Source: JABAAI01 sp965261955 (GTDB taxonomy: Bacteria > Spirochaetota > Leptospiria > Leptospirales > Leptonemataceae). From it: a DNA stretch of 64,000 bases. The position numbers and the translations under genes are program-made. Shown here piece by piece: positions 9,300 to 18,415 of this stretch. The stretch covers positions 1,240,001 to 1,304,000 of the forward strand of contig CBDHEM010000069.1 in the NCBI GenBank assembly GCA_965261955.1, read 5' to 3'. How positions within the stretch are numbered: position 1 is the first letter of the stretch; the number at the start of each line of letters is the position of its first letter. The notes under the pieces were generated by a model, which was given only the letters and a program-made list of their open reading frames with translations, was not told the origin of the DNA and ran no database searches.

Positions 9300-9584
9300 T
9301 TAGCTGATTATGGCGAGTATATCACTCTCGCGTACAATCAGATAATCTTTGCCATTGTGTTTGATCTCTGTACCGGAATACTTGCTGTACAAAACTTTAT
9401 CCCCTGATTTTACTTCCGGGGGTATTAATTTTCCGTCTTCCGTGCGTCCAGGACCAACAGCCTCAATGGCACCTTCCTGCGGCTTTTCCTTCGCCGTATC
9501 GGGTATATAAAGAGAACCTATTTTCTCTTCACTTTCGTCTAGTGGGCGGACCAAAATGCGATCCCCCAATGGTTTTACTGCCAT
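9300..9584 (-). CDS. groES: Co-chaperonin GroES
   Basis: The 94-residue protein starts MAVKPLGDRILVRPLDE, the standard GroES N-terminus, and contains the mobile-loop region around SLYIPDTAKEKPQEG and the roof-loop region GDKVLYSKYSGTE. It caps the GroEL ring. A strong AGGAGGA Shine-Dalgarno is upstream, and the CIRCE operator lies about 60-80 bp upstream of the start. It is first in the groES-groEL operon. Confidence 0.99.
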   Translation of the reverse strand: MAVKPLGDRILVRPLDESEEKIGSLYIPDTAKEKPQEGAIEAVGPGRTEDGKLIPPEVKSGDKVLYSKYSGTEIKHNGKDYLIVRESDILAIIS

Positions 9585-9641
9585 AGTAGGCTTCCTCCTT
9601 CTTTGAATTTTTGAAAAAGTAGTTTCTCATACTTCTCAAAA

Positions 9642-9668
9642 TTAGCACTCTCATCAAGAGAGTGCTAA
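9642..9668 (-). promoter_or_regulatory. CIRCE operator (HrcA site)
   Basis: A perfect CIRCE: TTAGCACTC, a 9-bp spacer, then GAGTGCTAA. It sits directly upstream of groES. By established knowledge of the HrcA/CIRCE system, HrcA would repress this heat-shock operon here; hrcA itself is not in the window. Confidence 0.97.
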
Positions 9669-9844
9669 TTCCTTGAAAAATATCCCTCTTATTTTGTCAA
9701 TCTTCTTTTATCTTCTTAAAGTGGATTTATATAAATTTAAGTCTGAGGTGTTATAAATTTTACCTGTTTATTTTTCGGAAAAGATTTCAGCGGGAGGCCA
9801 AAAATTCTAACTAAACATTTTGGTGGTCTACAATTGAATTGTGG

Positions 9845-9966
9845 GGGCTGTTGTGAAATGTAGAAAAGTAATAAAATGCCTTAAATTGGCGTTTTATAGA
9901 ATTTTATTTGTTTATCCCATGGTTTATCCGATGGTTTATCTCATGGTTTACATTTCACAACAGCCC
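9845..9966. mobile_element. MITE of the GGGACTGTT family, copy b
   Basis: A 122-bp element with perfect 18-bp inverted ends, GGGCTGTTGTGAAATGTA and its complement. The left half carries the shared core (AATGCCTTAAATTGGCGTTTTATAG). The right half has a short tandem repeat of ATGGTTTATC-type units that is not seen in the other copies. It lies in the 419-bp gap between the groES promoter and plsC; no gene is seen there. Confidence 0.85.
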
Positions 9967-10198
9967 TTTAGGAAAAAGCGATAGCTCCAGCAGTCAGGTA
10001 CAGTCAATATAATTGATGAGAAAGACCCTCATCTTAGAAAAATCAACCGGAAAATGAGTTTTTTCTAAATCAAAGAAATTTGCTCGCATGGTAACCAGAG
10101 CTGAAAATCAGATGTGTTATACTTCGGAATTGAATTTTGGTTTGGGGAAGTTTTATTATCGACGTTTCATCAGAGATAGAGATAACAGCTACTCAGGT

Positions 10199-11023
10199 AT
10201 GAAGAGAATACGTTCTTTAGTTTTGTATTGGGGGTTAATGAGCAAAGCAGTTTTGAAAGTGAGCTGTGTTTTTATTACGATTCTTTTCTTTTCGACTATT
10301 TGTTTTATTTCGCTCGTTTTCTTCTTCCCTTTACCTAAGGTTGCGAGGTTTTGTCAAAAAAATCTGTTCAAAGTCGGAAGTAAGATGCTTCTTTTCTTTT
10401 GGCAGGTGGAAATTGTGATTAAAGGTAAATTTCCTCCGGGACCGTTTTTACTGGCGACAAACCATCTTGGCTATCTAGATGTGATTGTTTACGCCAGTAT
10501 TTTAGGTTGCCGTTATATTGCAAAACTAGATGTGCAAAATTGGCCCTTTTTTGGTAAAGTGGTTTCTATCTTTGGTACAATATTTATTAATCGAAGAACA
10601 AAAAAAGATATATTGCGGGTGATTGAACTTGTAGCCAAGCATTTGAATAATGGTTGTGATGTTTGTTTTTTCCCAGAGGGGACAAGTACAGACGGGAAAC
10701 AAGTCAATTCTTTTCATCCGTCTTTATTTCAAGTGTCTGTCCTTTCGCAAAAGCCTGTCGTTGTAGCGTCGATAGCTTATTTTACAGCCACGCCGAACTT
10801 ATCTGTTCATGATACGGTTTGTTGGTGGAGTGATGATATGAATTTTATAGAGCATATGTTATCTCTATGCATGAACAATAAAATACTAGCTCAGATTTGT
10901 GTGAGTACGGAAACGTGCCGGCATTCCGATTATAAACTTTTAGCGAAAATATGTCATACCAAAACCACGGAAATTTTTGTTCCCACACGAAATTTAAATA
11001 AAAATGAGCCTTTTCCGAAATAA
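10199..11023 (+). CDS. 1-acylglycerol-3-phosphate acyltransferase family protein (PlsC-like)
   Basis: The lysophospholipid-acyltransferase motifs are clear: block I ATNHLGYLDVIVY (NHx4D), block II around GTIFINRRTKKD, and block III FFPEGTSTDGK. The enzyme would acylate lysophosphatidic acid or another lysolipid at the inner membrane. A long hydrophobic segment (CVFITILFFSTICFISLVFF) near the N-terminus is a membrane anchor. The frame is open from an ATG at 10088, but the first codons overlap sequence resembling the 3' end of an IS30-type element (CTTCGGAATTGAATT, also at 48.4 kb). The ATG at 10199 (MKRIRSLVLYWG) is therefore preferred; an ATG 13 codons further in is also possible. Confidence 0.85.
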   Translation: MKRIRSLVLYWGLMSKAVLKVSCVFITILFFSTICFISLVFFFPLPKVARFCQKNLFKVGSKMLLFFWQVEIVIKGKFPPGPFLLATNHLGYLDVIVYASILGCRYIAKLDVQNWPFFGKVVSIFGTIFINRRTKKDILRVIELVAKHLNNGCDVCFFPEGTSTDGKQVNSFHPSLFQVSVLSQKPVVVASIAYFTATPNLSVHDTVCWWSDDMNFIEHMLSLCMNNKILAQICVSTETCRHSDYKLLAKICHTKTTEIFVPTRNLNKNEPFPK

Positions 11024-11140
11024 TATCCAATTTGTGGTATGCGATGAGCATATCTGTATATTAGGCATGTCACGAATCATGTGTGTTTTTTTGAACACAC
11101 TGGTTTATGTCGATTCAGATCTAACGAATAAGAGGGAAGT

Positions 11141-11482
11141 ATGGAAGAAACCCTATTCACAAAAATTTTAGCTGGTACAATCCCAAGTGAAATCATTTAT
11201 CAAGATGATATATGTTTTGCTGTGCGGGATATCAACCCCCAAGCCCCGGTTCATGTTTTGTTAATACCTTGTAAAGTGATACCTCAACTTTCCAAACAAA
11301 CGGAAGAAGACCAAAACATTTTGGGTCACCTTCTCACAGTGGTTCCCAAAATAGCCAGCCAAGAGGGTGTAGGCGGCAAATATCGCCTTGTGATTAATGA
11401 TGGTGCAGAAGCCGGGCAAACTGTTTTTCATTTACACTTACATATTTTAGGGGGGAGAAACTTGACTTGGCCACCGGGTTAG
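11141..11482 (+). CDS. hinT: HIT-family nucleotide hydrolase (HinT-like)
   Basis: The 113-residue protein begins with LFTKILAGTIPSEIIYQDD, the usual HINT N-terminus, and ends with the histidine triad HLHLHILGGR and the typical tail LTWPPG. It would hydrolyse purine nucleoside phosphoramidates such as AMP-lysine. Length is normal. An AGAGGGA Shine-Dalgarno precedes the ATG. It converges on the small membrane-protein gene with a 1-bp gap. Confidence 0.95.
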   Translation: MEETLFTKILAGTIPSEIIYQDDICFAVRDINPQAPVHVLLIPCKVIPQLSKQTEEDQNILGHLLTVVPKIASQEGVGGKYRLVINDGAEAGQTVFHLHLHILGGRNLTWPPG

Positions 11483-11483
11483 C

Positions 11484-11777
11484 TTATAGTCCGGAGCCGG
11501 AGCGTAATGCTGTGTATGAGTAGTAGACATAAGCTTGATAGCTAGCTGTTACTACCAGTCCTATTCCAAAAAAGAAAAGGGCCGTGCGTACACTTCCTTT
11601 GGTTTCTTGGGGTATACGAGAAAAAAATTTACGTCCAAGTAATCCAAATGACATGAGCAAAAAATAGAGACCACTTATTATATAAAACAGAAAAAGAAAC
11701 ACTGTGAATTTGACAAAACTCTTGTAAAGATTACGAAAGTTTCCTTTACCAGCCTTGCAAGGATTAAATATATGCAA
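11484..11777 (-). CDS. Small two-helix membrane protein, unknown function
   Basis: The 97-residue protein has two hydrophobic helices (about residues 24-46, FTVFLFLFYIISGLYFLLMS; and about 66-82, ALFFFGIGLVVTASYQA). A short basic loop with GRKFFSRIPQETKGS separates them. No family is recognised. It converges tightly with hinT. The next 360 bp on either side of 11780-12140 hold only a MITE. Confidence 0.55.
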   Translation of the reverse strand: MHIFNPCKAGKGNFRNLYKSFVKFTVFLFLFYIISGLYFLLMSFGLLGRKFFSRIPQETKGSVRTALFFFGIGLVVTASYQAYVYYSYTALRSGSGL

Positions 11778-12007
11778 TAGTCTGGACGCATCAGCTAACC
11801 ACCCAAACCATGTGGCTTAGCTTCCAAAGTTAGTGTTCTCTGATAAGCGATACTCCTATCTAGTTTGTGTAACCGTAAGCAGTCTGAGCCAGTCGTCTTT
11901 TCTTTTGCCTTTTTGAACTGACTCTTTTGGATGGGTAAGGCAGTGCTCAAAAAAACGAGACGAGACACAAAAGCCGGAACATTAGACAAAAAGAACGTGA
12001 TAGAGTG

Positions 12008-12125
12008 GGGACTGTTGCGAAATACAACAAAACAAGAAATTAACCTTCCAAAATACCTCAGATCGGCATCTTACGGCATTTGCTCCCTTTTTGCAATAGC
12101 TCTCCCACTATTTTGCAACAACTCC
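12008..12125. mobile_element. MITE of the GGGACTGTT family, copy c
   Basis: About 118 bp, with ends GGGACTGTTGCGAAATACAA and, at the right, TATTTTGCAACAACTCC. It carries the core CTTCCAAAATACCTCAGATC. The element ends 16 bp past the 3' end of the thioredoxin-like gene. Confidence 0.75.
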
Positions 12126-12140
12126 AATCAAAAAAAATAA

Positions 12141-12704
12141 TCAATCGACCCATTTAATACTGCAACCCATGCTAGGATAAACTTTTTCCGGAACCGTTTT
12201 TTCTATACCTAAAGCTCCCTTAATAAAAAGTTCCATACTTTTTTCTTTGACATTCGCGAAATCTTGCCAGTTATCATTTAAACGGCCGTGATAATAAAGC
12301 ATAAAATTATCTGCTTCAAATCTGAATAAAAAAGGATCTGGTGTGCAAACAGCTTGATATTTTTTCGCAACATCTTGACTCTCATCAAAAAGATAAGGAA
12401 AGTGAATATTATTCTTCTCCACATATTCTTTCATTTTTTCAAAACGGTCTTCGGGATAGCTTGGATTATTATTTGAATTGATTCCGATTACTTGAAGACC
12501 ATTAGATTCATATTTTTTTTGCAATTCGACCAGAATAGGCCAAGAAACCTTGGCATATGGACAATGATTACAAGTAAAAACAATAAGAAGTAATTTCCTA
12601 GTGAAAAAATCTTGCGATGTTATTAAAGTCCCATCAAAATTTTTCAATTGAAAAGGTGGCAGCAGCTCTCCTTTTTTCATTAGTTGAGATTCCAACAAAG
12701 CCAT
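12141..12704 (-). CDS. Thioredoxin-like thiol-disulfide/peroxidase family protein
   Basis: The 187-residue protein has a redoxin/AhpC-TSA fold signature: LPPFQLKNFDGTLITSQDF at the N-terminus, then LLLIVFTCNHCPYAKVSWP with a CxxC-type CNHC active site (residues about 49-52), and LQVIGINSNN. The cis-Pro region TPDPFLF is near residue 118. No signal peptide is visible, so it is probably cytoplasmic. This subfamily is often annotated only as thioredoxin family protein; the partner is unknown. It stands alone, with a MITE downstream. Confidence 0.82.
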   Translation of the reverse strand: MALLESQLMKKGELLPPFQLKNFDGTLITSQDFFTRKLLLIVFTCNHCPYAKVSWPILVELQKKYESNGLQVIGINSNNNPSYPEDRFEKMKEYVEKNNIHFPYLFDESQDVAKKYQAVCTPDPFLFRFEADNFMLYYHGRLNDNWQDFANVKEKSMELFIKGALGIEKTVPEKVYPSMGCSIKWVD

Positions 12705-12752
12705 AGCTCGTTATGGCTTTGAGCTTTCTTGATAAAGCAAGTAAAAAATATA

Positions 12753-13580
12753 TTATAATTCACTCCAATTATCTTTAATCTCTGAGCCATGATATACTTT
12801 ATGATAGGGATCTACTAAAAAAAGTAAATTATCAAAAAGAAGACTAAAGGCACCGGAAGAGGAGTAGGGAGATGATATGATTTTAAATCCCAAAAAATAA
12901 TAATCGCTATTCTTACCAATTATACGTGTTACTTGAAAGTTCTTTTTGGGTATTGGGATGTGCAATCGTCGCCAACCTTTCCAAAGTAACTTACCCAAGG
13001 ATACGGCTATATATTTTTTTTGTTTCGTTAGAAAAATCAAATAAAGATGATGTGGGTATTTTTGACTGTGTACCCAAATAGAAACTTCCAGCAAACGACC
13101 CTTTAGCAAAAGAGGTTCATGAGATTTCAGAAAACAATTCCCTTTTCCCGGAAAATCAAATGCAGACTGAAGGTACAAACTCTTTGAGGAGGCTATAGCT
13201 CTTTGTCCTGTATATTTATTTAACAAACGATTTTCTTCATGAAAAATTTCCGTATTGGGTATTTTCTCTACATAACGAATATCTGTAAGTACATTTGAGG
13301 ATGCATAAAACTTATACGGCTGTTCTTTTTCAAAAGAATCGCCAATTTGCAACATATATATTGTATTATTTTTACTCAATAGCATATTCCAATATGATAA
13401 CCCTTTTGCAGAATCATAATATACTGGTAATTGTTCTCCCCAGAGAGGAAGAGAGAATATAAAAAATGTTAGAAAAAAACTTTTTCTATAAATTAAAAAT
13501 AAATGAGACACAAGAATATTGTCGGCCGCTATTATACTCCCCACGAAAGCAAAGAGACAACAGCTATTATCCACAATCAA
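12753..13580 (-). CDS. FlaA-like flagellar sheath-family protein
   Basis: The 275-residue protein has a signal-peptide-like segment (YRKSFFLTFFIFSLPLWGEQ). Its second half follows the spirochaetal FlaA layout: LLKGRLLEVSIWVHSQKYPHHLYLIF, then SLGKLLWKGWRRLHIPIPK, then LLFDNLLFLVD. FlaA proteins form the outer layer of periplasmic flagella. This copy is shorter and more divergent than classical FlaA, so it may be an accessory filament protein. The start is uncertain: the open frame reaches 13580, but an internal GTG (VSHLFLIYRKSF) would place the signal peptide at the N-terminus. Similarity is judged from memory of FlaA, not a search. Confidence 0.6.
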   Translation of the reverse strand: MIVDNSCCLFAFVGSIIAADNILVSHLFLIYRKSFFLTFFIFSLPLWGEQLPVYYDSAKGLSYWNMLLSKNNTIYMLQIGDSFEKEQPYKFYASSNVLTDIRYVEKIPNTEIFHEENRLLNKYTGQRAIASSKSLYLQSAFDFPGKGNCFLKSHEPLLLKGRLLEVSIWVHSQKYPHHLYLIFLTKQKKYIAVSLGKLLWKGWRRLHIPIPKKNFQVTRIIGKNSDYYFLGFKIISSPYSSSGAFSLLFDNLLFLVDPYHKVYHGSEIKDNWSEL

Positions 13581-13700
13581 AATATCAGTTTCTATTTGAA
13601 AAATGTGAAAATATTCAAAATCAAATTTATAAAGCTAAAGTATATATTTGTCTTGTCAAATATAGATATGTGTCAAACCCTCCACGAAAAGACAGTATTT

Positions 13701-13835
13701 ATGAAAAAGGTTCGAACATCTCGCAAGGTAAGAATTAATATAGCCGCTAAGCGATTCAAAAGACGCTTACGTAGTAAAGTGAAGCAAGCACATAAAAGAG
13801 GGACAGGTTATCGAGATGCCACAGACGAAACATGA
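13701..13835 (+). CDS. Small, very basic protein (44 aa), possibly ribosome-associated
   Basis: ATG at 13701 opens MKKVRTSRKVRINIAAKR and ends GTGYRDATDET. Nearly half of the first 33 residues are Lys or Arg, a composition typical of small ribosomal or nucleic-acid-binding proteins. No named ribosomal family is recognised. The frame is open further upstream, but the upstream residues are not basic and look non-coding. It precedes the capD-like gene by 119 bp. No strong RBS is seen. Confidence 0.4.
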   Translation: MKKVRTSRKVRINIAAKRFKRRLRSKVKQAHKRGTGYRDATDET

Positions 13836-13954
13836 TAATTATGTCGCGTCTCCCTTCTTTTTATCGACATTTTAGGCCAAAAGCTAGTCGAGAGAGAGAC
13901 CCCTTACTTTTTATACAGACTTTTTGAATTTGATTTATTTCAAAGTGGCTATTA

Positions 13955-15946
13955 ATGACAGTGTTACGACAAAATCGACGGTGGTTATTATTTCCCGTTG
14001 ATAGTCTTTTATTAGCTGTTGCATTTTATTTATCATGGGTTTTGTGTTTTGATGGTTTTTATCCACAAAAATGGGCCGTGTTTCTAGGATGGGATGAATA
14101 TCTCACTATTTTATTTTTGCAATTACTTAGTGCAATGGGAGCTTTTCTCTTTTTGGGTATATACAGAAACCTATGGGCTTATGCATCTCTGCATGATGTC
14201 TATCAGATAATAAAAGCAACCTTACTCTCAGCTTTGTTAGGAATAACAGTCCTTTGGTTTTATAACCGAATGGAAAATTTTCCCAGAAGTGCTTTTATTC
14301 TGGAATACATACTTCTTTTTTTATTTCTTGGATTTCGTAGCTTTAGCTGGCGTATGATGCGTGAATTCAAATCTTACCATAGGAGCAAAAGTAACAAAAA
14401 AAGCAAACGCACTCTATTAATTGGTAAACAAGACAGTATATCCCATTTAATTAGAGAATTGCGTACTACAAAATTGGGTTATAGCCCAATAGTTTTACTT
14501 GATGAAACAGTTGAACATACTAAAGCCTACATTCAAGGTTTACCCGTTATAGGAGGAAAAATTGGAAATGATAAAAAACTTAGAGATATTTTTCAAAAGT
14601 ATAGTATAGAACAAGTTATACTCACAGAAAAAATTTCAGGAGAAAAAATGCGTCTGATTTATCGTACATGTGAAGCCAATGGAATTCACTGTAAGACCCT
14701 ACCGTCTTTGGAAAAAATTTTGAATGGCTCTGGATCCGTCATTAACGCACTTAGAGAAATACAAATAGAAGACTTACTTGGAAGAGATGCCATTCAATTA
14801 AAGACAAAAGAGATACATAGAGCAATTAAGGGACAAACTATTCTAGTCACAGGAGCTGGGGGATCTATTGCAAGTGAACTTTGTCGCCAGCTTCTAGAAT
14901 ATGAACCGGGGGCATTAGTTCTTTTAGAACTTTCTGAAAATGCTTTATACGAGATAGATCATGAACTTCGAAACAAGAGCAACATTAGCACACACGGTAA
15001 TCGAAACTTCCGTTTTACTTCTATCTTAGGGAGCATACAAGATGAAGAAACTGTGCAACGAATTTTCTATGAAAATGATATTCAACTCATCTTTCATTGT
15101 GCAGCCTGCAAACATGTCCCACTAATGGAATTTAATCCTAAGGAGGCAATACGTAATAATTTACTTGGTACGGTAAAACTTGCAAAGGCAGCTCAAAATG
15201 CAGGTGTTGAAAAATTTGTCATGCTTTCCACGGATAAAGCTGTAAATCCCTCAAACATAATGGGTGCTACAAAAAGGATTGCCGAATTATATATTCAAAA
15301 TCTAGCGAGAGCCAGCGATACTCGCTTTTTATCTGTACGTTTTGGAAATGTTTTGGGATCTAGCGGTTCTGTTGTCCCCTTATTCTCCAAACAAATTGCC
15401 ATGGGTGGTCCCGTTACTATTACACATCCAGAGATAACACGCTATTTTATGACTATTCCGGAATCTGTAGGCCTTGTCATACAGGCAGGAGTCATGGGAA
15501 AAGGTGGCGAAGTGTTTGTACTAGATATGGGAGAACCTGTTAAAATTAAAGAATTAGCAGAAGATATGATTCGTTTTTCTGGACTTAGACCGCACCAAGA
15601 TATTTCTTTTGAATATATTGGCTTGAGACCAGGTGAAAAACTCTTTGAGGAATTATTTTTAGAGGAAGAAGGTAGGAAAGATACCGCGCATGAAAAGATA
15701 GGGGTTGTCATGGGAAGAAGTCTTAATCTAGAAACACTTACAAAACAAATATTAGAGTTAGATGAAGTTTTAGCAGAGAATAATAGAAATAAACTGGACG
15801 CAGCCATTTCCAGAATTATTCCGGAATACAGGCGAGCCTACTATAGTCGTGAGGGAAACTTCGATAAGGAAAATTTCAAGGAAAACTTCAAGGAAAACGT
15901 CCATAGTAGACCACGGGATGCGTCTGTAAAATCAAGAATAGGATAA
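13955..15946 (+). CDS. CapD/WbpM-type nucleoside-diphosphate-sugar epimerase/dehydratase
   Basis: The 663-residue protein has the typical plan. Four hydrophobic N-terminal segments (first: LLLAVAFYLSWVLCF) are followed by a first nucleotide-binding domain (RTLLIGKQDS) and then the catalytic extended-SDR domain with ILVTGAGGSIASELCRQLLE. The substrate region SDxxMGATK-type site reads STDKAVNPSNIMGATKRIAE; the Tyr of the usual YxxxK is replaced by Met, as in WbpM-like dehydratases. It would make UDP-4-keto-6-deoxy sugars for surface polysaccharide at the inner membrane. The C-terminus contains a short repeated FKEN-type segment (about 15850-15900). Confidence 0.93.
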   Translation: MTVLRQNRRWLLFPVDSLLLAVAFYLSWVLCFDGFYPQKWAVFLGWDEYLTILFLQLLSAMGAFLFLGIYRNLWAYASLHDVYQIIKATLLSALLGITVLWFYNRMENFPRSAFILEYILLFLFLGFRSFSWRMMREFKSYHRSKSNKKSKRTLLIGKQDSISHLIRELRTTKLGYSPIVLLDETVEHTKAYIQGLPVIGGKIGNDKKLRDIFQKYSIEQVILTEKISGEKMRLIYRTCEANGIHCKTLPSLEKILNGSGSVINALREIQIEDLLGRDAIQLKTKEIHRAIKGQTILVTGAGGSIASELCRQLLEYEPGALVLLELSENALYEIDHELRNKSNISTHGNRNFRFTSILGSIQDEETVQRIFYENDIQLIFHCAACKHVPLMEFNPKEAIRNNLLGTVKLAKAAQNAGVEKFVMLSTDKAVNPSNIMGATKRIAELYIQNLARASDTRFLSVRFGNVLGSSGSVVPLFSKQIAMGGPVTITHPEITRYFMTIPESVGLVIQAGVMGKGGEVFVLDMGEPVKIKELAEDMIRFSGLRPHQDISFEYIGLRPGEKLFEELFLEEEGRKDTAHEKIGVVMGRSLNLETLTKQILELDEVLAENNRNKLDAAISRIIPEYRRAYYSREGNFDKENFKENFKENVHSRPRDASVKSRIG

Positions 15947-15971
15947 TAAAAATGGGTGTAAAAGACGATAT

Positions 15972-16715
15972 TTACACATAAATTCCCCAAAATCGATATT
16001 GAACATGGGTGTAAAAAGTGAAGATGCTAATACCGATAAATAGGAATACTTTGGGTAAAAAAGGAGACCTTTGTCGCCATAGCCAATCCAAGGCCCCACA
16101 AAAAATACCATAAAAACCGGAAAGGCAAGCAAGTTCTGTTAAGCTTAAATAACCTTGACTCCCGATAGCAAAGAGAAGACTGCCCAAGCAAATATCTATT
16201 ATTTCATTCGGAAGGCGCTTTAAAAATCTCTCTAAAAAAGATCTCTTTTTCTTCTCTATAAGCCGTTTTTTATGTATATATTTTTTAAATGCTTGCCATG
16301 GGCTAATTGATTGGTGTAAAAACTTTCTATAGAGCTTTGGTGGGGGAGAGTATGGCTCTTTCGGGACTTTGGGTAGATTAAAATTACCACCAATGGCTTG
16401 CAATATACTTGGATTATTGAGATGATAAAAATATTCCGTAAAGCGTGATATTTTTGAACTTAACTCAACAGGACGTCGCGTCGAACCCTCACGTTCCTGC
16501 AGAACGATGCCATTTTTAAGAGTCGTTATATATTCTTTTTTACCTTCACTAGCAATGGAAAGACTGATACGAACCATTTCTCGAGTAGGGTTAAAATCCA
16601 CAGAAAGCTCATCTTTGTTGAGAGTTTCGATATAATAGTTATGATGATAGCCTTCTATTTTAGAAGGACTTATTTCCCAGTATTTTTGCTGTAATTCAGT
16701 CATCAAATAGTACAC
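15972..16715 (-). CDS. Conserved-looking protein of unknown function, C-terminal membrane segments
   Basis: The 247-residue product has no recognised domain. The first half is soluble and charged; a proline-rich linker (KVPKEPYSPPPK, about residue 115) leads to a basic region and two hydrophobic C-terminal segments (IIDICLGSLLFAIGS and KVFLFIGISIFTFYTHV). It converges with the capD-like gene (25-bp gap). The ATG five codons in (MTELQQKYW) is an alternative start. Confidence 0.6.
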   Translation of the reverse strand: MYYLMTELQQKYWEISPSKIEGYHHNYYIETLNKDELSVDFNPTREMVRISLSIASEGKKEYITTLKNGIVLQEREGSTRRPVELSSKISRFTEYFYHLNNPSILQAIGGNFNLPKVPKEPYSPPPKLYRKFLHQSISPWQAFKKYIHKKRLIEKKKRSFLERFLKRLPNEIIDICLGSLLFAIGSQGYLSLTELACLSGFYGIFCGALDWLWRQRSPFLPKVFLFIGISIFTFYTHVQYRFWGIYV

Positions 16716-16945
16716 ATAAAAGAGATTATTTTTCCTCTTCTAAAATCAATTTCATAATAAAATGGAAGGTATGTAAGGTATAGAATAGGATGTATCTTAT
16801 ATTACTTTATACTCAATTACAAATATCGTCTAATATAGTCATATCTTTTCAAAAAATACTTTCCCATTCTTCCTCTAAAAAAAAAATTGAACAAAATATA
16901 ACTCTTAAAAATCCTTTGACAAAAGGATTATAATATACTATTTGC

Positions 16946-18265
16946 TTGATTAGTTATATCTATTTGATTCAAGGAATTTATATAAAATCAGTGCAAAATT
17001 TTTTACGATTACATTTCGATTATGTAAATCCAATCTCTATTTCTTCCAAAGAAGAAGCTGCAAAGAAGGCACAATTGTTACTGAAATCTGGAGAAGGAAG
17101 TGGTTCTGAATTTTTAGGATGGCGTGACTTACCGTTATTTATTTCTCCGGAAAATATTTCACAAATAGAGTCGGTTGCAACGAGAATACAAAAAGCTGAT
17201 GCTCTGATTGTCATAGGCATTGGTGGATCATATTTAGGAACAAGAGCGGTCTTAAGTGGATGTGTTCCTTCTTTTACAAAACAATCTCTTCCCATTTACT
17301 TTGCAGGCCAGCAAATGGATGCTCTTTATCATCAAAAAATTTTAGAAAATCTTAAAAAAAAACGTTATGCCATTGCTGCTATTTCTAAAAGCGGAACAAC
17401 TCTCGAACCAGCGCTTGCTTTTCGTATATTTTGGAATGATCTTACACATAGATTTTCTAAAAAAGAGCTACAAGAATTAATTTTTATAGTTACTGACGCA
17501 GAAAAGGGAGCCTTAAGAAAGCTAGCTTCAGAGTACAACTTAACTTCTTTTGATATTCCCAATAATGTAGGGGGCCGTTACAGCATATTTACACCTGTTG
17601 GACTTTTACCACTAGCTGCTGCAAATATATCCATTCGTAATCTTTTAAAGGGAGCGAATGAAATGGCTTTGCATCTTCAAACTACAAATTTTTCTGAAAA
17701 TCCTGCGTTACAATATGCAGCTTATCGCAACGCTGCATATTGCAATGCAGGTAAAAAGATAGAGATACTTGCTTATTACCAGCAAAATTTATATTACATA
17801 TCGGAGTGGTGGAAACAGCTTTTCGGTGAATCGGAAGGCAAAAATGGGATAGGTATTTATCCTAGCACAGCTTCTCTTACCACAGATTTACATTCTATAG
17901 GTCAATGGGTACAGGAAGGAGAACGCACCATTTTTGAAACCGTTCTTGATATAGAAAATGTTGAAGGCATAACAATCCCACATTTCAAGGAGAACATCGA
18001 TAATTTGAATTATCTATCTGGGAAAAAACTTCACACTATCAATCGTAGCGCTACTTTAGCTAGCTTAATGGCACATCAAGCAGGGAAAGTACCTTGTTTA
18101 CGCATTTCGATCCCAGAGATAAATGAGTACACAATCGGAGGCCTTTTATATTTTTTTGAGTATAGCTGTGCTATTTCTGCTTACATGCTTGGTGTAAATC
18201 CATTCAATCAACCCGGAGTAGAAACTTATAAAAAAAATATGTACTGTCTTCTCAAAGATGTATAA
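16946..18265 (+). CDS. pgi: Glucose-6-phosphate isomerase
   Basis: The 439-residue protein carries the PGI sugar-phosphate motifs IGIGGSYLGTRAVL (about residues 92-105), ISKSGTTLEPALAFR, VGGRYSIFTPVGLLP and the C-terminal NPFNQPGVETYKK containing the active-site region. It interconverts glucose-6-P and fructose-6-P. Length matches the short bacillus/spirochaete form (about 430-450) rather than the 550-residue E. coli form. The frame opens with TTG at 16946; a GTG at 16991 (VQNFLRLHFDY), preceded by AAGGAA, is the likelier start. Confidence 0.96.
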   Translation: MISYIYLIQGIYIKSVQNFLRLHFDYVNPISISSKEEAAKKAQLLLKSGEGSGSEFLGWRDLPLFISPENISQIESVATRIQKADALIVIGIGGSYLGTRAVLSGCVPSFTKQSLPIYFAGQQMDALYHQKILENLKKKRYAIAAISKSGTTLEPALAFRIFWNDLTHRFSKKELQELIFIVTDAEKGALRKLASEYNLTSFDIPNNVGGRYSIFTPVGLLPLAAANISIRNLLKGANEMALHLQTTNFSENPALQYAAYRNAAYCNAGKKIEILAYYQQNLYYISEWWKQLFGESEGKNGIGIYPSTASLTTDLHSIGQWVQEGERTIFETVLDIENVEGITIPHFKENIDNLNYLSGKKLHTINRSATLASLMAHQAGKVPCLRISIPEINEYTIGGLLYFFEYSCAISAYMLGVNPFNQPGVETYKKNMYCLLKDV

Positions 18266-18415
18266 TTTTATTAAAAAAAGCTATACTGAAATATTTTTTT
18301 GAAAAAATGCATATCCCTATTTTTTATCCCTACTTCATCTCGTTTTTGCATTAGCAACAACCGAAACGGAAGAAAAGAAAAGGCGTTATTTATTTGTGTT
18401 ACTTTTTAACTGACA

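Noticed and set aside
16916..16940. TTGACA ... TATAAT promoter before pgi
   Set aside because: Both boxes are present, but the spacing is far shorter than 16-18 bp.
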